Source of the DNA: an uncultured Chryseobacterium sp.
GTDB lineage: Bacteria; Bacteroidota; Bacteroidia; Flavobacteriales; Weeksellaceae
Direction of reading: 5' to 3'
Assembly: GCA_913777465.1 (NCBI GenBank)
Contig: CAJYRQ010000036.1
Span: 1 to 64,000, forward strand
Length of the DNA stretch: 64,000 nt
Shown: positions 26,813 through 33,084 of the stretch, piece after piece
Position numbering within the stretch: position 1 is the stretch's first letter
Layout: every line of letters begins with the position of its first letter
Position numbers and translations under genes: made by a program
The notes under the pieces: model-generated
What the model saw: the letters and a program-made list of their open reading frames with translations, nothing else
Told to the model about the DNA's origin: nothing
Databases searched by the model: none

Positions 26813-27330
26813 TTTTTCAATGCAAAAAATTTAATCCAGACCAGCCACAGGGCAACCACCGTTCCGTAAATAATAGCCGGAAAAATAAAATCGTGTGAAA
26901 TCTTTCCGTACTGTTTGTAGTCGGCCATAACGATATTTAAACCTGCAATCCTGAGCAGATTCATTACATACAGCAGAATCAGCCCTATCAATACAAACAG
27001 GAATGTTTTGGACCCTTTATAAAAGGCAAACACAAAAGCGACAAAAAGAATCATCACGGATACCGCATTACAGCCTTCCACCATCCGGGTTACATATTCC
27101 TGTTTTACATAAAACCATACCTGTTCGCCTTTCACGTCGTTGTACAGCTGCGTAGGGAAGCCGATGGAATTCTGAATACCGCTTACCTGCCCGGCAATCA
27201 TCCTGGAAAAAGGATCAAGACCTTCCCCCTGAAAACGGTTCAGAAAGAACTGATAAGCAAAAAGCAGCACCAGATAAATGATGATGAAACGAAGCAAAAT
27301 GCCCAAAACAGGTTTGAAATCCTTTAACAT
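26809..27330 (-). CDS. xrtF: exosortase family protein XrtF
   Basis: This 173-residue integral membrane protein is a short exosortase. The three family catalytic positions are visible: Cys87 in VEGCNAVSVMI, Arg127 in MNLLRIAGLN, and His146 in ISHDFIFPAIIYG. Exosortases cleave C-terminal sorting tags of exported proteins, as in PEP-CTERM systems. The XrtF substrate is not known to me, and none with a convincing tag is seen nearby. It is transcribed divergently from the AmgK-like kinase. Its -7 element lies four bases from the ATG. Confidence 0.9.
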   Translation of the reverse strand: MLKDFKPVLGILLRFIIIYLVLLFAYQFFLNRFQGEGLDPFSRMIAGQVSGIQNSIGFPTQLYNDVKGEQVWFYVKQEYVTRMVEGCNAVSVMILFVAFVFAFYKGSKTFLFVLIGLILLYVMNLLRIAGLNIVMADYKQYGKISHDFIFPAIIYGTVVALWLVWIKFFALKK

Positions 27331-27334
27331 ACTG

Positions 27335-27342
27335 CAAAGATA
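27335..27342 (-). promoter_or_regulatory. -7 promoter element for xrtF, four bases before its start
   Basis: On the minus strand TAtcTTTG (27342 to 27335) is followed by CAGT and the ATG at 27330. It lies where a -33 box for the divergent kinase promoter would be. Confidence 0.6.
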
Positions 27343-27361
27343 GAAATTAACCGTAAATTAC

Positions 27362-27369
27362 TATCTTTG
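27362..27369 (+). promoter_or_regulatory. -7 promoter element for the AmgK-like kinase
   Basis: TAtcTTTG lies eight bases before the ATG at 27378, so the leader is only a few bases. It is back to back with the xrtF element 20 bases away. Confidence 0.6.
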
Positions 27370-27377
27370 TTCCGCCT

Positions 27378-28397
27378 ATGATTTCCGGATACGCCCAACG
27401 ATTTTTTGAAAATTATACAGAAACACCGTCTTCTGAATTTATTGCGTTAGCTCAAAGCGGTTCTGCAAGGGTTAATTTTCTGGCAGCAGCCGGAACTAAA
27501 AAATACATCGTTACTTATAATGAAAACATTCAGGAGAACGAAAGTTTTCTTTATTATTCGGATACCTTTTCCCGTTTGAAGCTGAACACCCCTCAGATTT
27601 TTGCTATTTCCGATGACCGGAAAATCTACATCCAGGAATTTCTGGGAGAGCAGACGCTGTCTGAAATCATTGCCGGAGAAGGACTTTCGGACCGTATAAA
27701 ATCTTTAGTCCGGCAAACGCTGGAAAAACTGTATCAGCTGCAGGTTTTAACAAAAGATAAAATAGATTTCACCAAAACCTTTGAATATGAAAGCTATGAT
27801 GAGCTTCCGGTAACCCACGATCTTTATTATTTTAAAAATTTCGTAGCGGATGTCCTTGAGCTGGAATACCATAAATCTACCCTGCTGAAAGAATTCAAAA
27901 GCATTGTCAAGCTCATTGAAAGCCTTCAACCGAAAGGACTGATGATCCGTGATTTCCAGTCCAGGAACATCATGGTAAACGATCAGGATGAAGTTTCTTT
28001 TATTGATTATCAGTCGGCGATGAAGGGCCCGCTGATGTATGATGTCATTTCTTTTCTTTTCCAGGCCAAAGCCGATTTTCCTGAAGATTTTAAAAATGAA
28101 ATGCTGGAATTTTATATTCAACAGTTTGAAGATAAGGAAACCAGAGACCAACTAAAAGCTTCGGTAAAGCCGATCCAGATGATGAGATTTCTTCAGGTAT
28201 TGGGAGCGTACGGTTTCAGAGGACTGATTCAAAAGAAGCCGCACTTTCTCGCGAGTCTGGAAAAAGGAATTGAAAACATAACGGAATTTACAAAATCCTG
28301 GGAACAAATGAAAGACTATCCTGAACTGGAAAAAGTGATCAGCAGGCTGAATGCGGAAAAAAATAAGGATAAAATAGAAGGAATACTGAACCGTTAA
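27378..28397 (+). CDS. AmgK-like sugar kinase (aminoglycoside phosphotransferase fold)
   Basis: This 339-residue protein has the choline/aminoglycoside kinase fold. The catalytic loop is LMIRDFQSRNIMV near residue 190, with the catalytic Asp and Asn present. The metal-binding motif is SFIDYQSAMKGPLMYDV. This pattern resembles AmgK, which phosphorylates MurNAc and GlcNAc at the anomeric carbon in peptidoglycan recycling. The MurU-like nucleotidyltransferase two kilobases downstream supports that role. A RapZ C-terminal-like gene lies between them. The stop codon lies inside the left inverted repeat of an inserted GxxExxY gene. Confidence 0.82.
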   Translation: MISGYAQRFFENYTETPSSEFIALAQSGSARVNFLAAAGTKKYIVTYNENIQENESFLYYSDTFSRLKLNTPQIFAISDDRKIYIQEFLGEQTLSEIIAGEGLSDRIKSLVRQTLEKLYQLQVLTKDKIDFTKTFEYESYDELPVTHDLYYFKNFVADVLELEYHKSTLLKEFKSIVKLIESLQPKGLMIRDFQSRNIMVNDQDEVSFIDYQSAMKGPLMYDVISFLFQAKADFPEDFKNEMLEFYIQQFEDKETRDQLKASVKPIQMMRFLQVLGAYGFRGLIQKKPHFLASLEKGIENITEFTKSWEQMKDYPELEKVISRLNAEKNKDKIEGILNR

Positions 28398-28426
28398 GAT
28401 ATTTTAAGTTATTAAGAATATTAAGA
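28397..28426 (+). repeat. left arm of inverted repeat flanking the GxxExxY gene
   Basis: The arm reads AGATATTTTAAGTTATTAAG and onward. It shares TTTTAAG and TATTAAGA in order with the reverse complement of 28851-28871, about 19 of 21 matching bases with small gaps. It starts within the stop codon of the kinase gene. Confidence 0.6.
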
Positions 28427-28427
28427 C

Positions 28428-28832
28428 ATGACTAAAAGAGAAGTTACACAATTATCATACGAAATTACAGGCTTTGCAATTAAGGTACATAAAACTCTTG
28501 GTCCAGGCTTATTGGAAAGTGTATATGAAGAATGCTTGAAAATAGAACTTGTGAAAAATGGCTATAATGTAAAACAGCAACTTAATTTCCCAATAAATTA
28601 TGACGGTCATGAAATAAACACAAGATTAATTGTAGATTTACTTGTGAATGATTGTATAATTGTTGAATTAAAAGCTGTTGAAGAAGTATTGCCAATTCAT
28701 GAAGCACAGCTAATGACATATATGAAAGTTCTAAGAAAACCTCAAGGTTTGTTAATTAATTTTTTCACTAATAATATTACAAAGTCTTTGAAACCTTTTA
28801 TTAACGATTATTTTAAAGAATTGCCTGACTAA
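28428..28832 (+). CDS. GxxExxY family protein
   Basis: This 134-residue protein carries the name motif in GPGLLESVYEECLKIEL (residues 26-42) and the typical later part: YDGHEINTRLIVDLLVNDCI, VELKAVEEVLPIHEAQLMTY and KPQGLLINF. The VELK and similar acidic-Lys motifs look like a nuclease-type fold, but the function is not established. Base composition is clearly richer in A and T than the genes on both sides, and imperfect inverted repeats flank it. It splits what reads as a cell-wall-sugar gene group and looks like a recent insertion. Confidence 0.9.
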   Translation: MTKREVTQLSYEITGFAIKVHKTLGPGLLESVYEECLKIELVKNGYNVKQQLNFPINYDGHEINTRLIVDLLVNDCIIVELKAVEEVLPIHEAQLMTYMKVLRKPQGLLINFFTNNITKSLKPFINDYFKELPD

Positions 28833-28850
28833 AATTTGATTTATCAAATA

Positions 28851-28871
28851 TCTTAATAAATCTTAAAATCT
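28851..28871 (+). repeat. right arm of inverted repeat flanking the GxxExxY gene
   Basis: TCTTAATAAATCTTAAAATC and one more base is the inverted partner of 28397-28426. The two arms enclose the complete GxxExxY gene. Confidence 0.6.
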
Positions 28872-28909
28872 AAATAAGCCTTAATGGTTTAAATTTAAAA
28901 ATAAAAGAA

Positions 28910-29329
28910 ATGCTACATATTGATATACACAGTTTCTCTTATAAGAAAGGAGGAATCCCGAAAGATGAAACAGGAAACGGAGGCGGTTTTACCTTCGATT
29001 GCCGGGGAATCCTGAATCCGGGGAGAGTGGAAGAATATAAGATCCAGACCGGAAACGACATCGGCGTTCAGGAGTACCTGGAAACCAAAACGGATATGCC
29101 TAAATTCTTAGAGTTGATTAAAAGCCTTGTTTCTATAAATATCGATAATTACCTGGATAGGGGATTTGAAAACCTCCAGATCAACTTCGGATGTACGGGC
29201 GGCCAGCACCGGTCGGTATATTCCGCCATCAAGATCGCCCATTTCATTGAAGAAAAATATGGTGATCGGGTTGAAATCAGCCTTCACCACGATGAGCAGC
29301 ATCAGCTTAATATAAGTAATGAGCAATAG
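28910..29329 (+). CDS. RapZ C-terminal domain-like protein
   Basis: This 139-residue protein matches the C-terminal half of RapZ without the P-loop ATPase half. It shows HSFSYKKGGIP at the start, FDCRGILNPGR near residue 31 and FGCTGGQHRSVY near 107. In enteric bacteria this part of RapZ senses glucosamine 6-phosphate and binds the small RNA GlmZ. Its position between an AmgK-like kinase and a MurU-like transferase points to amino-sugar metabolism. The last residues (ISNEQ) are encoded by an ATTAC-type repeat, so the C-terminus may have been changed by repeat insertion. Confidence 0.87.
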   Translation: MLHIDIHSFSYKKGGIPKDETGNGGGFTFDCRGILNPGRVEEYKIQTGNDIGVQEYLETKTDMPKFLELIKSLVSINIDNYLDRGFENLQINFGCTGGQHRSVYSAIKIAHFIEEKYGDRVEISLHHDEQHQLNISNEQ

Positions 29330-29390
29330 GTAATGAGTAATATTTTTATTTCATTACCACCAACGGCTATGCATTTTATTACTTATTACC
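29329..29390. repeat. imperfect palindrome built from GGTAATGAGTAAT units
   Basis: GGTAATGAGTAATA (29329-29342) and TATTACTTATTACC (29377-29390) form a 14-base inverted repeat with one G-T pair. Further partial units precede it (GTAATGAGCAATAG, inside the end of the RapZ-like gene) and follow it (CCATTACCC). The unit could fold as a hairpin of about 60 bases. Confidence 0.65.
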
Positions 29391-29406
29391 CCATTACCCA
29401 TAAATT

Positions 29407-30120
29407 ATGAAGGCTCTTATTTTTGCAGCAGGAAAAGGCACCCGGCTGAAACCCTTTACCGATCATCATCCGAAAGCATTGGCCAAGGTGAATGGCATTC
29501 CGCTTCTGGAAAGAAATATTACCTACCTGAAAAGTTTCGGCATCCGGGATTTTGTAATCAACGTCCATCATTTCGGAAACCAGATTGTTGATTTTTTAAA
29601 ACAAAACGATAATTTCGGATGTAAAATCGAAATTTCAGACGAATCCGGAGAACTGCTGGAAACAGGAGGCGGCTTGATTTTTGCCAGAAAATTCCTCGAT
29701 CACGGCGAAGATTTCCTGATTATGAATGCGGATATTCTTACCGACATCAACATTACGGATTTTGTAGAATACCATAAAAAGATAAAAGATTTTGCTACAT
29801 TAGCCGTTTCGGACAGAGAGAGTTCGAGAAAATTACTATTCAATGACGACCTGGTATTGCGCGGCTGGCTGAATATACAGACCGGCGAACAAAGACTGGC
29901 TGAATTCAACAAAGGCTTTAAACCATTGGCTTTCAGCGGTGTCCACTGCATCAATCCGGTAATTTTTGAAAAAATAAAAAGAACAGGCAAATTTTCTGTA
30001 ATGGAAGAGTATCTGGACCTGATGCAGACCGAGCATATCCACGGTTTTCTGCACGACAGCATCCTGATCGACGTCGGGAGACCGGAATCCGTAACAGAAG
30101 CCGAAAAACATTTTAAATAA
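29407..30120 (+). CDS. MurU-like nucleotidyltransferase
   Basis: The 237-residue enzyme has the sugar-nucleotide transferase signature FAAGKGTRLKPFTDHHPKAL at residues 6-25 and metal-site Asp in MNADILTD near residue 108. The length and pattern resemble MurU, which makes UDP-MurNAc from MurNAc 1-phosphate, more than the longer glucose-1-phosphate enzymes. With the AmgK-like kinase upstream it could form a peptidoglycan-sugar salvage route that bypasses MurA. Mannose-1-phosphate guanylyltransferase is the main alternative. The LOG gene follows seven bases later. Confidence 0.82.
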   Translation: MKALIFAAGKGTRLKPFTDHHPKALAKVNGIPLLERNITYLKSFGIRDFVINVHHFGNQIVDFLKQNDNFGCKIEISDESGELLETGGGLIFARKFLDHGEDFLIMNADILTDINITDFVEYHKKIKDFATLAVSDRESSRKLLFNDDLVLRGWLNIQTGEQRLAEFNKGFKPLAFSGVHCINPVIFEKIKRTGKFSVMEEYLDLMQTEHIHGFLHDSILIDVGRPESVTEAEKHFK

Positions 30121-30127
30121 TTTGCAA

Positions 30128-30880
30128 ATGGGAATGGAAGGAACCCGGGATGAAAGTTTGATCAATCCTGAATTTGATGCCAATGAAACCAGGCTGCACG
30201 ACAGCCTGAAACAAAAAACCTGGGACGAAACGGTAACGAAGGACAGCTGGATGGTTTTTAAGGTCATGGCTGAATTTGTAGACGGCTACGAAAAGCTGGC
30301 GAAAATCGGTCCCTGCGTTTCCATATTCGGGTCTGCCAGGCTGAAACCGGAAAGCAAGTATTACGAAATGGCTGTGGAAATCGCTGAAAAAATCACCAAA
30401 ATCGGTTTCGGGATCATTACCGGCGGCGGGCCGGGAATTATGGAAGCAGGAAACAAAGGCGCCTTCAATGCTAAAGGAAAATCCATCGGACTGAATATCG
30501 ATCTTCCTTTTGAGCAGCATTTTAATCCATACATCAATAGATCCTACTCCATGAACTTCGATTATTTTTTCGTAAGGAAAGTGATGTTTGTAAAATATTC
30601 GCAGGGATTCGTTGTCATGCCCGGAGGATTCGGAACACTGGATGAGCTTACGGAAGCATTAACGCTGATCCAGACCAATAAAATCGGGAAATTCCCTATC
30701 GTATTGGTCGGTTCGGAATTCTGGAGCGGCCTGCTGGACTGGTTTAAAGCTACCCTGCTGAAAGAAAAAATGATCCACGAATACGACCTCGACCTGTACC
30801 GTGTGGTGGATACGGCGGATGAAGCGGTGGCGCACATCAAAGCGTTTTACGATAAATACTCTGTAAATGTCAATTTCTAG
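30128..30880 (+). CDS. LOG family protein (TIGR00730-type Rossmann fold)
   Basis: The protein has the family marks GGGPGIMEAGNKGA near residue 103 and PGGFGTLDELTEA near 165, which bind the nucleotide phosphate. LOG proteins release a base from nucleoside 5-prime monophosphates; in plants this yields cytokinin, but in most bacteria the role is nucleotide turnover. The longest open frame begins with TTG at 30122, which leaves one base after the previous stop; I chose the ATG at 30128 (250 residues), and 30134 is another option. It is likely cotranscribed with the MurU-like gene. Confidence 0.87.
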   Translation: MGMEGTRDESLINPEFDANETRLHDSLKQKTWDETVTKDSWMVFKVMAEFVDGYEKLAKIGPCVSIFGSARLKPESKYYEMAVEIAEKITKIGFGIITGGGPGIMEAGNKGAFNAKGKSIGLNIDLPFEQHFNPYINRSYSMNFDYFFVRKVMFVKYSQGFVVMPGGFGTLDELTEALTLIQTNKIGKFPIVLVGSEFWSGLLDWFKATLLKEKMIHEYDLDLYRVVDTADEAVAHIKAFYDKYSVNVNF

Positions 30881-30936
30881 TTGGCATATTATTTGTGATT
30901 AAAATAAGGACCATGAGTGCAAATTTATTTTTTAAG

Positions 30937-31407
30937 ATGAAAAAAATTTTATCTATATCAGGAATTTTAACATTATTTATGTTAATGAGTTTCACGTATG
31001 TAGACTTTTTCTCTTCAATGACCAAGGTAGATTATATCGACGGAAGCAAGACATTGAAGTTTACGACAAAGATGAATACAAATCATATTTCTGACGCCAT
31101 CAAGATCAACCCGAATACGGCAGGATTTGAAGCAGAGGTTAAAAAGTATGTAAACAACAATTTTGATGTGTACGTTAACGGCGTTCCGAAAACAATCACT
31201 TTTACGGGAAGCCAGGTAAGCGGAGAAACAGTATGGGTCTATTTTGAAACCGGAAGTGTTTCAGACATCAGTACCTTAAGAATAAAGAATACGATTCTTC
31301 TAAGCACTTTTCCAAAGCAGATTAACCTCGTTAATATTGCTTACAAAGGAAGCCAGAAAACAATGAATTTCCAGCGCGGAAAAGAAGTGAATGAAGTATC
31401 TTTTTAA
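30937..31407 (+). CDS. hypothetical exported protein
   Basis: Starting at ATG 30937 gives a 156-residue protein with a KKILSISGILTLFMLMSF signal or membrane anchor, then a soluble beta-rich domain. The frame is open to a GTG at 30895 and an ATG at 30913, but those would put a hydrophilic stretch before the signal. The body (KFTTKMNTNHISDAIKINP, FDVYVNGVPKTITF) looks like a small secreted sandwich fold also seen in uncharacterised flavobacterial proteins. No function can be assigned. A terminator follows. Confidence 0.7.
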   Translation: MKKILSISGILTLFMLMSFTYVDFFSSMTKVDYIDGSKTLKFTTKMNTNHISDAIKINPNTAGFEAEVKKYVNNNFDVYVNGVPKTITFTGSQVSGETVWVYFETGSVSDISTLRIKNTILLSTFPKQINLVNIAYKGSQKTMNFQRGKEVNEVSF

Positions 31408-31426
31408 AGAAGATTCAAATTAGCTT

Positions 31427-31454
31427 AAAACCACTGCAGTTGCGGTGGTTTTTT
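31427..31454 (+). terminator. rho-independent terminator
   Basis: The stem AAAACCACTGC against GCGGTGGTTTT with a 4-base loop is followed by T residues. Confidence 0.88.
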
Positions 31455-31614
31455 ATTTATTTCAATCGGACAATTAAAATAAATAGTGATTAGATTATTC
31501 ATTCAAATCAGAATTTAGCCCAAATGATTAGAGAAGGATTAAGGATTTGAACACAGAAAATCATGGAGAACGTTTCAAGGTTATTACTATTGATCAATTA
31601 CAGGATTTTATAAT

Positions 31615-31646
31615 AAAAAAAGCTGCCTTCATCGGGCAGCCTTTTT
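31615..31646 (-). terminator. terminator of the DUF5689/TonB operon
   Basis: On the minus strand, the GGCTGCC/GGCAGC stem is followed by seven T (31621-31615). It lies 20 bases after the stop of the DUF5689 gene. Confidence 0.85.
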
Positions 31647-31666
31647 ATTTGAAATATCAGGAACTG

Positions 31667-33067
31667 TTATTGAACCTGAATATTGTCTAATTGAACAGTA
31701 GTTGTTACTCCACTTCCGTTTCCGGTATATTCGAATAAAATAAATCCGTTACCCGTTAACGAAGTCGGGAAGCTGTACATTCCGGCAGGTGTCAAGGTTC
31801 CGTAACCACTCACCGGAGTTTGTGGAATCGTTGTAAACGCCGAAGTAATATCTGTTTTCGTAGCCTGGGTAATATCGCCAAGTGGTGTATAGTTTGTCGT
31901 ATAATATACTTTTAAGGCATTACCATTCCAGAATCCAACGTTAACGTCAAATTTCAGGGTGTTGGCAGCAGTAAAGTCTACCGGTACTGCAAAATATGTT
32001 ACATAAGGACCTGTTCCTGAGTTTGCCCCCAACTGAATATATTTGTTGTTGTTGAAAGTTTTCAGCTGCCAGTACCTGTTGCCTAAAAGCGCATCATTTA
32101 CATATTTAGGATAAACTTCAAGGTTACTTGGTGTTGTCGGGTAGCTTTCAAAGTTTTCAAGGAAAGATCCTGAATACGTAATGGCTGTTCCTCCTTTCGG
32201 CGGTGTCGCATCTACTCTGGTGCCTTTGAAATTAATGTCAGAAATACTTCTGATCAGCATCTGCCAGCTGGAATTATAACGGCTTACCACAAAAGTAATA
32301 TTTCCGCTTCCGGTAGGAAGTAACTCACCGCCTGTTTTAAAGAAACCTGAATTTCTTATAACTGCCGTATTACCAAGTTTGTCCTCGATATTTCTATCTG
32401 TGTCCAGGCCTTGTCCTCCTGCATCATAATCAATAAATTTCTTTACTGTAGGATATATCTCGGAAATACTGAACTGAACGTCCGGTATACTCACCAATGT
32501 ATTGATTAAGTTTGCATTTTTAGCATCGGCTAAAGAAGTAAGCTGTTTCGGAACAATAGTCTGAATATCCAGTCCGTTTCCATTACAAACACCAGAAACA
32601 TATCTTCCAACAAGATTCTGAGGAATTCTACCTATTGCATAAACAGGATCTTCAGAACCCAGTTTAATCGTTCCTCTGTCATTTCCTATACGCAACCCTT
32701 TGGCATTGATTCTAATGTGGGCACCTACGGGATAATCTGCAAAATTGCTGGCCTTATCCACTTCTATCTGTAAACCTACGGTAGGATTTGATGTCTTATC
32801 CTGAAAAGAAATCGTTTTATAGAAATTACCCTGCTCATCAGAAGATATAATATAACCGTCAAATATTTGATCAGTCGTAATTAATTTATATCCTGTTGCC
32901 GGAGTCTGAGCCACGAAGTCTGCCATAGAGATCGTAGCGGCAGGAAATTTATTTGAACATTCGATCGGCGGGGTTTCCCACTCATCATTTTTTACGCATG
33001 AAGACATTGCAGATAATACACCTGCTGCCAATAATGTCGTTTTTAAAAATTTTGCGATATTATTCAT
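31667..33067 (-). CDS. DUF5689 domain lipoprotein
   Basis: This 466-residue protein has a lipoprotein signal (SAMSSC) followed by VKNDEWE, an acidic stretch that suggests surface export. The first half is the DUF5689 region, with a segment (KTISFQDKTSNPTVGLQIEV, then VGAHIRINAKGL) that looks like an OB-fold. The second half (FLENFESYPTT, YWQLKTFNNNKYIQL) resembles a choice-of-anchor jelly roll. It follows the TonB receptor by 17 bases in one operon and probably acts like SusD as a surface ligand-binding partner. A secreted nuclease diverges from the operon. Confidence 0.85.
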   Translation of the reverse strand: MNNIAKFLKTTLLAAGVLSAMSSCVKNDEWETPPIECSNKFPAATISMADFVAQTPATGYKLITTDQIFDGYIISSDEQGNFYKTISFQDKTSNPTVGLQIEVDKASNFADYPVGAHIRINAKGLRIGNDRGTIKLGSEDPVYAIGRIPQNLVGRYVSGVCNGNGLDIQTIVPKQLTSLADAKNANLINTLVSIPDVQFSISEIYPTVKKFIDYDAGGQGLDTDRNIEDKLGNTAVIRNSGFFKTGGELLPTGSGNITFVVSRYNSSWQMLIRSISDINFKGTRVDATPPKGGTAITYSGSFLENFESYPTTPSNLEVYPKYVNDALLGNRYWQLKTFNNNKYIQLGANSGTGPYVTYFAVPVDFTAANTLKFDVNVGFWNGNALKVYYTTNYTPLGDITQATKTDITSAFTTIPQTPVSGYGTLTPAGMYSFPTSLTGNGFILFEYTGNGSGVTTTVQLDNIQVQ

Positions 33068-33084
33068 GTTATTTTTATTTTTTA

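Noticed and set aside
30122-30127. TTG start of the LOG gene at 30122
   Set aside because: It adds two residues and leaves one base after the previous stop; the ATG at 30128 is the simpler choice.
1260-30880. Plant-hormone island made of GH3 and LOG genes
   Set aside because: The two genes are 29 kb apart, unrelated in context, and both families are common in bacteria without a hormone role.
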